Shown piece by piece: positions 23,451 to 31,236 of a stretch of 38,645 nt of DNA (position 1 is its first letter; the number at the start of each line of letters is the position of its first letter). The position numbers and the translations under genes were made by a program. The notes under the pieces are model-generated. The model saw only the letters and a list, made by a program, of their open reading frames with translations. It had not been told where the DNA came from and searched no databases. The stretch lies in assembly GCA_002633005.1 (NCBI GenBank), contig NMRA01000534.1, positions 188,382 to 227,026 on the forward strand, given 5' to 3'. The DNA comes from Phoronis australis (taxonomy: Eukaryota > Phoronida > Phoronidae).

Positions 23451-23573
23451 CATACATAATTTTTGATCATTTTTCTTTCAGAAAATATGTGCTTTCACTG
23501 GTTGACAAAGAATGGTTTTTGATATACGAGTTAGAATGGAGGCCACTAAATAAGGTTCGACATAACCTTAAAA

Positions 23574-24048
23574 CCTATATACATGTTGACACCTGGCATA
23601 TTCATCTAGAATGAGTCTATTTTTAAACAGTTTATAGGAATCTAATCTACCAAGAGCTAATATTACATCCAGACACAGTTGTTTGTCTATGTCAATAAAC
23701 CTTTGTTTAAATTCTGAGATAAATTATTTCATCGTTTCCAACTCCTTGACTGGCCCATTCGAAGCCAAGCCCAGTCCAGTACAGCAAGTTTTTAACATGA
23801 AGACCCCAGCTTTCACGGTTTCTTTGTGCAAAGCCATATTGAATCATACATGTATAACATGTTTGAGCATATCTATTCTCATGAAATTTCAACCGCTTCA
23901 ACAAATATTTCAAAATCTTTGACAATCTCATTGACATCATGGTATGCCTGCGTAACTCACCTCTGGCTGCTGAATTTGCTGCACTTCTAAAACAAAGGTC
24001 ACCTCGCGAATTTGAATTACGATTACCGCTAGCAAATTTATGTTTCAA
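23574..24048 (-). pseudogene. LINE reverse transcriptase C-terminal remnant
   Basis: Minus-strand frames read RYAQTCYTCMIQYGFAQ, then WGLHVKNLLYWTGLGFEWAS. After a frame change near 23710-23725 they read EFKQRFIDIDKQLCLD and SYKLFKNRLILDEY. This order (RYPxxCYxML, WAxxVKxLLxxxGFGxxWxxQ, FKQRLxD, SYxxFK) is the C-terminal tail of a LINE open reading frame common in marine invertebrates. The pattern is recalled family knowledge. The frame ends at a stop that overlaps the TTAA border of copy B, so the transposon probably inserted in or beside the LINE. No catalytic domain is present. Confidence 0.65.
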
Positions 24049-24441
24049 TGCATTTTTTCCAGTAAAAATTTGCCTGAAAAATGACTAGGATTAATTCAGT
24101 CAAATTTCACCGGAGGAATGCACTAAAGCCATCAAAATAATTTCGATGCAACAGAGTGCCTTCACACAGCATGAATAAACATTCTCATTTAATGGGGTAT
24201 GCCAACGACACCTGAGTATTGAAAACGGCCAACTTCCTTCAGTTGTCATTTATATAAATATAGCGACAGCAAGAGCAGCCACTTAACCCATTGTGAACGG
24301 AGGAGCTACAAAGGATTTATACCAGAGGAAGCAATAATTACAACATAGACCACTTGCCGGTTTTCAAACTTAGCCAAAGGTGAGACCACCGTCTTGGTGC
24401 ATCACCTCGTAAAAGGTCACGCACGCGAAACCTGGCGTGCG
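24049..24441. other. No recognised gene
   Basis: No gene seen. It may include more of the decayed LINE upstream (minus sense), but no conserved block was readable. Confidence 0.35.
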
Positions 24442-24580
24442 TTCAGTAGACGCTAGGACCTACGCTAGGGCCTAGCTAAAACCTAGTCAAAGTCACGTGC
24501 TCTCATTTAAAATGCACGGCAATATCTCACGTAATCTCGCGAAGTCTTGCTTCTTAGCGAGGTCCTAGCGTTACTGAACG
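24442..24580 (+). mobile_element. Small MITE, copy 2, with clear TIRs
   Basis: The left end reads CGTTCAGTAGACGCTAGGA and the right end, reversed, CGTTCAGTAACGCTAGGA; they differ by one inserted base over about 21 bp. The 139 bp body carries CACGTGCTCTC, GCACGGCAATATCTC and TCTCGCGAAGTCTTGC. It is the best-preserved copy of the four and defines the family. Confidence 0.85.
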
Positions 24581-24593
24581 GGAGGCAGGTTAG

Positions 24594-24730
24594 AGTTCAG
24601 TGACAGTCTCGGGGCAAGAAAATCTAGCCTAAAACACGTGGTATTTAAAATACACGGCAATATCTCGAGTGATCTCGCGAAAACTTACTATTCTAGCGAG
24701 GCGCTAGTGTGATTCTAGCGTTTTTTAACT
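24594..24730 (+). mobile_element. Small MITE, copy 3
   Basis: It starts AGTTCAGTGACAGTCTCG and shares CACGTGGTATTTAAAAT, ACACGGCAATATCTCG and CTAGCGAGGCGCTAG with copy 2, in the same orientation and only 13 bp after it. The ends are more decayed than in copy 2. Confidence 0.75.
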
Positions 24731-25384
24731 CTGCCCTGTATAAAGTCTTGCACACGGGCGAATCCCCGCTGCGCAGTAACACCGGGTTCGTCCCATGACG
24801 CCAAAGGACTCAGTCGGACAAAAATTCAAAAGCTTCTTACCTCACAAAAGGTCAATTGGACATGCTTCTTGAACTAAGGTGAAGCGCTAGCTGTCCGAAA
24901 ATTTAGAAGGGCAAGTCTGACTGCAAAATTTCACGAACCTCTGTTAAGCTGCTGATAACACCGACCGTGGTGCCGACAAATTTTTATTGCCATTGGGGCA
25001 AACAGCACTTGCTGGGTTCGTCCGAAAATTGCCGGACACCATCCTATCTTTTACCAAATTTGCAGCAGTACTACAGCAATACGTTACCATGGGCGGCGCA
25101 GCACTGAAAAAAAGTGTGGGACTATAGCCCCCCAGCCCTCCCTGTGGTTTGCCGCCCATGTTCACTGCCTTGAGATATTTCTAGGAAACCGATACCATTC
25201 AATTAACAGTTACTGACACTGGCGGTAGGGTGCGCAGCAAGGCTTACTCGTTCTGCTAATCAGAGTTGAGGTTATGGAAGACCTTACCGACAAGTTGGCA
25301 TTCAGTCAAATATCTGAAATTTAACTCGAGAAAAGTATTTCTTCAAGGAAAACTCCTGTAGAATTTTATTGTTGACTTTATACC
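24731..25384. other. Non-genic stretch with a short inverted repeat
   Basis: CATGGGCGGC (25088-25097) and GCCGCCCATG (25149-25158) are perfect inverted 10-mers around a G+C-richer core with GCCCCCCAGCCCTCCC. This could be a decayed element. The 73-residue minus frame here has no recognised domain. Confidence 0.35.
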
Positions 25385-25786
25385 GACCTTGCGCTGACTG
25401 GGTCACATGATCATGTTTTTAGTAAAACTTAGCAAAAAGAAATGTATAATCACACGGCATCAATAACATGCGCTTGATATAGACATCAAATATGAAATCT
25501 CCAAAAACGCTGTTACAGTTTTCAAAGTTATCAATTCATATTCGTTTTATACAACTTTTCACTGAAGTTTTTCATAAAAACTATTAAGTTTTATTTTCAG
25601 TCATAGTCCCTCACGTAAAAGTGGATCAATTTAAATACAATTTCCAACAGCGTTTTTGGAGAACAATACGTAAAGCAGATTATCTAAAAGTTTAATTTTA
25701 ATTCGATCAGTCATTTCTGAGATATAATATTCCGACGTTAGCCAAATTTAGACATTTTTAGTCCCTGCATAACCTAAGAAGCAATA
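25385..25786 (+). repeat. Dispersed ~390 bp repeat, copy 3
   Basis: It matches copies 1 and 2 in order: TTTAGTAAAACTTAGC, GAAATCTCCAAAAACGCTG, GTTTTATACAACTTTT, CACGTAAAAGTGGA, TCCAACAGCGTTTTTGGAG, then CCTGCATAACCTAA. The internal inverted pair CCAAAAACGCTGTT and AACAGCGTTTTTGG is exact here. Confidence 0.8.
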
Positions 25787-26240
25787 TGGGTTTTCCTTAG
25801 TTTATGTACGAGTATAAGATATGCACATTTCGACCCATGCATGTCAGGCTCCCGAAAAGCAAACTTGATTTATCTGATTCGAAACCGCAGGCTATTTTTG
25901 CGATATTAGCTGTAGCTTCTGATTACTTTGCAGAATCTTTGGGAGCGTTTCCGGATGTTTTCGTATATATGTGACAATGACTGCCCACGCTGTTACCCTT
26001 TGAGGCACTTTTATTTTTCACGTTTGTCATTGTATCTTTGGAGTTCCTTTGTTGATTTGACAAATATTTTATACAAGAGAGACGACGACGCATTCTTAAA
26101 TTCGGACAGGTACGACGTATTCTGTGCCATCTAATAGCCATTTTTCTGGTACTTAAAACATTCCTAGAACCACAGCGTGTGCGGTACAGTCGTGGGCGCA
26201 TTACAACTAGTCTCCGCGTTGCCCTTGTTTGAAATGAAAT
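25787..26240. other. No recognised gene
   Basis: Frames on both strands (25923-26201) are basic or cysteine-rich by chance, with no recognised motif. Confidence 0.35.
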
Positions 26241-26243
26241 TAC

Positions 26244-26517
26244 ATACTTTTGATTAAGGGGCCCCCGATCATGACATCACTTGCCGCGTTTTTATTGTTT
26301 TCTTTTTGAAATGATGTATTCTTTCGTTTTTTAAGGTGGCCTGATCCCCAGGAGGCCCAAACAACGGAATCAACTGCCGAGTGCCTCTTTTTTGAAATGG
26401 TATATCTCGTCATGTTCAAGGATACCCTTTTGGAGGGAGGGTCTGATGATGGAATCATTGGCCACATTCGATAGTGGTCGCCGCTTCGTTTTGCAGCCGG
26501 TCGACGGCGATGTAAAA
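26244..26517. repeat. Degenerate tandem repeat running into the gap
   Basis: Phrases recur about every 100-120 bp: GATCATGACATCACTTGCCGC, then GGAATCAACTGCCGAGTG, then GGAATCATTGGCCACATT; and TTTTTGAAATGATGTATTC, then TTTTTGAAATGGTATATCTC. This suggests the following gap may be a collapsed or unsequenced array. Confidence 0.5.
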
Positions 26518-26871
26518 NNNNNNNNNNNNNNNNNNNNNNNNNNNNNNNNNNNNNNNNNNNNNNNNNNNNNNNNNNNNNNNNNNNNNNNNNNNNNNNNNNN
26601 NNNNNNNNNNNNNNNNNNNNNNNNNNNNNNNNNNNNNNNNNNNNNNNNNNNNNNNNNNNNNNNNNNNNNNNNNNNNNNNNNNNNNNNNNNNNNNNNNNNN
26701 NNNNNNNNNNNNNNNNNNNNNNNNNNNNNNNNNNNNNNNNNNNNNNNNNNNNNNNNNNNNNNNNNNNNNNNNNNNNNNNNNNNNNNNNNNNNNNNNNNNN
26801 NNNNNNNNNNNNNNNNNNNNNNNNNNNNNNNNNNNNNNNNNNNNNNNNNNNNNNNNNNNNNNNNNNNNNNN
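26518..26871. other. Assembly gap (N run)
   Basis: 354 undetermined bases. Open frames predicted through it are artefacts. A single further ambiguous base lies at 11182. Confidence 1.
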
Positions 26872-27119
26872 GTAGGTTACCGGCGGTCTTCTCCGTTCAT
26901 TGACGATTGATACCGGATGCCTAGGGATTGTATAAGATGCTAACATATTACTCGGCGCTGTGTGGTGAGTGACTGGTCGTGATGCCACGAAACGCCGTCA
27001 GCATCAGCAAATTGTGATAGGGCCTCTGAGGTGTGTTTACGTATTTGGGAGAATCAAACACAATGATGACAGTGAAAGGTGCTAGCTTCTGATGAAGTCG
27101 GGTTGACACCCTCTTTCTG

Positions 27120-27203
27120 ATGTTCCTTGAGGCGATATTTAACATTCTCGCTAACGTTTGCTTGGAGACGCCTCCTGTGATTGGGTATCGCCTCAAGGAA
27201 CAT
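27120..27203. repeat. Perfect 18 bp inverted repeat
   Basis: ATGTTCCTTGAGGCGATA at 27120-27137 is exactly reverse-complemented at 27186-27203, with a 48 nt spacer. It could be the ends of a very short element or a hairpin in RNA. Confidence 0.95.
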
Positions 27204-27232
27204 AAAAATGAAAGCACTCCGAGGAGCGAAAC

Positions 27233-27540
27233 TTAGCGAAATTAACCAAAAAACCACGTTAGAGATGACCAGACAAGACTACGGCAGAGATGATGACGAA
27301 GATGACAGCTATGACGACGATGGTGGCAATGATGGACAATGCAAGTTATGATATCGTTCATATGACGAACGTAGAGGTCAGAAATCACTAAGAAATAGGC
27401 TACAGTCTTGACCGACACTTGGCGAAATTAACTCAAGAAAAGACGACGTCGGACATGATGACGAAGATGACAAATATGATGATGGTGGTGGAGATGATGA
27501 ACAACATCATAACATTCACATGACGAACTTAGATGTCAGT
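27233..27540 (+). repeat. Direct duplication rich in GATGAC
   Basis: Two related blocks begin GGCGAAATTAAC (about 27233 and 27420) and end GACGAAC-TAGA-GTCAG (about 27381 and 27540), each with a run of GATGATGACGAAGATGAC. Reading through gives strings of Asp and Glu, but no long frame stays open. I call it a minisatellite-like duplication, not a gene. Confidence 0.75.
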
Positions 27541-27777
27541 TCAATAGAAGCTAAACCAACATCAATGCAGCAAAAGAGCGCTCAACAAAGGAACAGCGTT
27601 ATCAGAAAATCTCAAATAACTCAAAAAGTAGACGTCCTGGCGAAAAATAAAAAACATCTTCTGAAAGCCCGTTCAAAATTCTATATAAATTGATAGTATC
27701 ACACAATTCCGTAAACTTTTCGAAAAAATGAAATTGAAATTTTGCGTTTATTTTTAAGAAATTCAAAGTCAAATAAC

Positions 27778-28248
27778 TCAAAAAACGGTAAGTCTGAGAA
27801 AAAATTGTTGCAGGTCATTTGAAAGAGTATACCTCAAAAAATTCACATGCAAAAAATCACGTCTTTTTCTCTTCCTGTTTAAAATGGCACTCCAGCAAGA
27901 CTGAAAACGGGTCAAATGCGCCAGATCAGCCATCTTGAGAGCAACTTCCGGTTTTTTGGCATTGTGTAACAATATGTCATAAGGAACTAATACATGCAAA
28001 AATTCGAAGGAATTCGCCTTATATTCGCCTGTAGTGGAAAAAACGTTTTTAGGCCAAAATCGAGGTGCGCATGCGCGATCGCCGATATTTCCGCCATCTT
28101 TCACCGGAAGTAAACAATTTCCGGTATACTTGTAGCACACTTCCGGTCCATTTACTGTACCGATTCTTAGCTTTGTACGTAAAAGATAGTAGCCTCCAGA
28201 AGCATTTGAACCTTTAAATGAAAACAAAACGACCACCACATCCGCCAT
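27778..28248 (-). CDS. Hypothetical open frame, 156 aa, start in a TISU-like context
   Basis: The frame starts MADVVVVLFSFKGSNASGG and ends with an in-frame stop at 27778. I chose the internal ATG at 28248 because it sits in CAAGATGGCGGA, a good match to the YY1/TISU context of short-leader housekeeping mRNAs; an ATG nine codons upstream would also work. No domain, signal peptide or membrane segment is clear; the C-terminal part is basic (NRKRKRRDF). The frame runs straight through NRF1- and ETS-like sites, and AAGATGGC phrases recur inside it. It may therefore be a chance frame in a promoter or in a repeat. It is unrecognised and weakly supported. Confidence 0.2.
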   Translation of the reverse strand: MADVVVVLFSFKGSNASGGYYLLRTKLRIGTVNGPEVCYKYTGNCLLPVKDGGNIGDRACAPRFWPKNVFSTTGEYKANSFEFLHVLVPYDILLHNAKKPEVALKMADLAHLTRFQSCWSAILNRKRKRRDFLHVNFLRYTLSNDLQQFFLRLTVF

Positions 28249-28253
28249 CTTGG
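27929..28253 (-). promoter_or_regulatory. Housekeeping-type promoter-like site cluster
   Basis: The cluster holds an exact NRF1 palindrome TGCGCATGCGCG (28066-28077). It has ETS/GABP cores ACTTCCGG (27944, 28139) and ACCGGAAGT (28103), plus TTTCCGG near 28119. YY1-like CCGCCATCTT lies at 28091 and 28242, with GCCATCTTG at 27929. YY1 sites all read AAGATGG on the minus strand, suggesting minus-strand transcription. This combination is typical of metazoan CpG-type promoters. The alternative is a transposable element carrying these phrases. Confidence 0.4.
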
Positions 28254-28551
28254 ATCTGATTATGACGAAAAACAATAGGCTTCCAGCACAATCATCATCG
28301 TCGTTGATTTTGTCTATTATCGCTCAAGACTGTAGGCAGCACTGAACAGTCAGGCCGCGGCCACGGTGCATTTTCTAGTCCCTAGAATTTATGTTGAGGG
28401 CGTGTGTCAGGTTTGCCGGGTGGTTTGAGGAAATTGTTGACAACAATTGCCAGGAAACTTATTTACTTGTGTTTTTGAATGAGAAAAGCCAAGTTTTTAC
28501 CTACTTTTGATGCAAACTGGTGGCTGTCATTGCTTTCAACCCATGTCGTCT

Positions 28552-29140
28552 GCTGTCCGAGAAACCGGGTGCGATTTCAGGTGGCTGTCAGACAGATCAA
28601 ATTTGCCAAAAAAGTAGCTGGTAAAAGGCTTACTATGACCACATAGTTAGAATCTAATGAGGAAGAGCATTCTGAATCTGTAGTCAGACTTTTTCTAGCA
28701 CTTGCAGGGAAGTGTTCGGGGAGAAAATTGTCAAATTTGGCGTTTTTTGCAAATAGTTTTGTATGCCGGGATTTTCTTGCCTTGTATATTAACCGATCAG
28801 AAATCTGTAAGGTTCGATAGAGTTTTAAACGGTCTTTCATTTGTATTGTGAACGAGTTGATCGAGAGTAGTTGCTCGGCTGTAGCTGCACTCTTCTTCAA
28901 GATGGCGCCCCCCCCCCCCTGTTGCAATTGTGCATTGCTGGGTAGCGACTGAGAAATTGGCTGTGATTTCAGGTAGCTCTCAAACAAGCCAGATTTGCAA
29001 AAGCTAGTTGGTTGACAGTACTTTTGGACCGCATTTTTGGAATCTAATGTTGGTTTCATTCGAGCATCGGCAGGGAAGTGGTGGTTTTGGGGTGAAAAGT
29101 GTCGATTTCGCGTTTTTCGTCCCTTTTTTCATAGTCTAGC
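28552..29140. repeat. Direct duplication, ~390 bp period
   Basis: The block near 28559-28760 (GAGAAA, GATTTCAGGTGGCTGTCAGAC, TTTGCCAAAAAAGTAGCTGGT, GCAGGGAAGTG) is repeated near 28951-29130 (GATTTCAGGTAGCTCTCAAAC, TTTGCAAAAGCTAGTTGGT, GCAGGGAAGTG). A run of 12 C at 28908-28919 follows AAGATGGCG between them. The two minus-strand frames over this region look like by-products. Confidence 0.7.
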
Positions 29141-29371
29141 TTGGTTTTCAGACAGAACGAGCCAAAAATACAAAAGAGAATAAAGTTTCTGTGCTCATCC
29201 GGAGGGCTTGTGATGTGAAATGACTCGAAACTTTTCGTTCTTTGCATGCACTTTTTGATAGAGTGAAGAAATGGTGACGAATTCATTGACATGTGTTCTG
29301 ATAAACAAACCCCTGTGATAACTGTTCTATGCACCCTAAACTCAGCGTAACAAAAAACAACATCCTGTGTA

Positions 29372-29390
29372 CAGCGCCACCTAGTATGCA
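29372..29390 (-). promoter_or_regulatory. Single CTCF-like motif, minus strand
   Basis: On the minus strand the sequence reads TGCATACTAGGTGGCGCTG, matching the CTCF core ACTAGGTGGCGCT. Its orientation is opposite to the array at 12.3-13.7 kb, so the two face each other. Confidence 0.35.
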
Positions 29391-31117
29391 CTGAGCAAGA
29401 CATCAGGCAGGACAGATGTCGGAAATTTCTGCAGATGTTTGCTACTTTTTGGGTGGCAAAAGTTATTTTCCTTGTGTCAATTGTTACAGAACATTATTTC
29501 GATTAAGAGAACTGGATGGAAAGTCGTTTTTAGTATCTGTAAATAGGCCAAAACAAGGTTTGGTGTCCTTTTAAGTAAACATTTTGTTGGGATGAATATT
29601 TCATACACCTCTTTCACGATACGCCTATCGACAGTATGTTTGATAATTTGAGACAAATAAAAAACCGACAACCTAATAAAAATTGGTAGTGCCACTGTCA
29701 AAGCGGTTAGCTGTAAACGACCCCAATGTGAGAACTTTGTCATTATATCATTCGGAATGAGAATTATGAAATCAACGTGCTCAGCCACATTTCCAAACCA
29801 ATAAGGAAAATTATTGTCATCCCCAAAACGACAGTTCAAGTAGCGACTACGAAAACGTTAGTGCCAAAAAGCATAAGTTTTGTCCGAGTTAAACAGGCTT
29901 TTCAAAATTGAGCTGCTTCCTATCACTGGCCGGTGATCTCTCCATTGGTTTTGAATGGTAAAAACCAATTGCTTAATCATTGCAATGATTTTAGACCAAT
30001 ATGTTAGAGTTTATCAGTCAATTCTATAATTTCCATGGGCGCAAGTAGGAAAGTAGCGCTCTTCAGCGGTTTTTTACACCTGTATAGTGCCAAGTTTCAA
30101 AATTCCAAGTAAATGAGATGAATGACATCCAAACTCTTTTTAAAAAGTTTCACTATTTCGTTTTTTAGTCTTCAGAGCAGAATACGTCTATGGAGGTCGG
30201 CTGTACTTAGTCATATGTGATTCGTAATCCGACCCTTGTAACCGTTGTTACTGATAAAACACCACAATATTTATGTATCTGCACACGTGGCCAAGCAATT
30301 AACTTTAACTTACATTTCAGGACATTCATAGAAGCATGAAAACAACAACAAAAGCTTAGTGATTTATACACCCAATACTCAATATCAGAAATTTATTTCA
30401 TTATCAAAATCGCGTACTTTAGTCTAGATGATGGATATTATGGTGAAATGGTGAAACCAATACCTATAACATTAAACCTATCATTCTTACCAACTTGATT
30501 AGTGTACATAAATGAAGAGTTATCGTGCCTGGCATGAGACACAAACAATTAAGAACAGTCAAGGCAGGAAAGCAGGCGTTTTCGCAAAGATGATTTATAG
30601 TTATATTAGTTGTGCTATAAACCAGACTTCTATTAAACACTCTAACTTAACTTTAATAAACCACTTGCCGTTGGTTACGAAACAGCCTACTCAAGTTGTT
30701 ACTTATCCAAATTAGACATGGTTTCTAGGTTAGTGAAGGTCTGACAGTTCGCTATTGCTAGTGACCAGCTCGACTTGACACGGCGGGTCAGTTTATGCTC
30801 TGAGCATAGTCTCGGGTAACAAGGAATATGCAAGATCTCCTTATGTCAATAATTCACCTCTAACTTCAATAAGGAACAACTTGGGACCAGTTTTATAACA
30901 GCAAGTGGTCTAACACAAAAGTTGGTCATTTTGGCACTAGGAAGGTGAGCTCACAGCGGCTTTAAAAATAAATTAACTGTAAATACTTTTATAAGTATTT
31001 TGCTTCATTGTTCATGAAGGTAAGTTGAACAGATTTAGAAAATACATTTTCTAGCTTGACTGTGTTAGAATGACTTAGAAACGCGTTGTTGAATTATTTG
31101 AGGAGAAACCCGGGTTG
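29391..31117. other. No recognised gene; two short palindromes
   Basis: ATTGGTTTT/AAAACCAAT arms lie at 29944-29952 and 29961-29969. Just after them is a perfect 16 bp palindrome, AATCATTGCAATGATT (29975-29990). A 120-residue minus frame (29477-29839) is hydrophobic in its middle but has no recognised family signature. Confidence 0.4.
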
Positions 31118-31236
31118 AGTTCCGTAGACGCAAGGATTTCGCGACTGAGGCTAGCAGCATTGCATCCTTCCTTTGTAATACATGGCGATACCTCGCGAAG
31201 TCGTGCGTGATCTTACGTTTTCGTGAGGTACTCCGA
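31118..31236 (+). mobile_element. Small MITE, copy 4 (diverged)
   Basis: It starts GTTCCGTAGACGCAAGGA and ends GTGAGGTACTCCGAAC, with internal TAATACATGGCGATACCTCG and CGCGAAGTCGTGCG. These correspond to positions in copies 1-3, but with more change. Confidence 0.55.

Larger units (their letters stand above)
22620..23452. mobile_element. Nested insertion inside copy B
   Basis: Matching to copy A stops at about 22619 and resumes at about 23453 (ATAATTTTTGATC against the matching block near 2455 of copy A). Copy A is thus a natural empty site. The insert contains a tRNA-like stretch, a perfect palindrome and ends in a ~54 bp-arm hairpin. I see no transposase. The phrases CGTGTAATAACCCAT near its start and CATGTAATAATCCAT at its end are similar and may be related termini. 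Confidence 0.6.
21379..23571 (+). mobile_element. TIR DNA transposon, non-autonomous, copy B
   Basis: The left end starts TTAAGGATATCTCAAACCTT and the right end finishes GGTTCGACATAACCTTAA, giving inverted termini bounded by TTAA. The body matches copy A (2347-3715) in the opposite orientation in ordered blocks from end to end. Stops interrupt the frame that stays open in copy A. Copy B is longer because about 830 bp (22620-23452) has no counterpart in copy A, which fits a later nested insertion. Confidence 0.8.

Noticed and set aside
26392-26988. Frames of 172-177 residues across the gap
   Set aside because: Held open only by undetermined bases.
28577-29403. Two adjacent minus frames (160 and 115 residues) as one gene
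   Set aside because: They lie over a ~390 bp direct duplication, include a poly-C run and show no domain or conserved splice pattern.
29477-29839. Possible membrane protein
   Set aside because: The hydrophobic middle is short, no family motif is present, and A+T-rich DNA gives such frames by chance.
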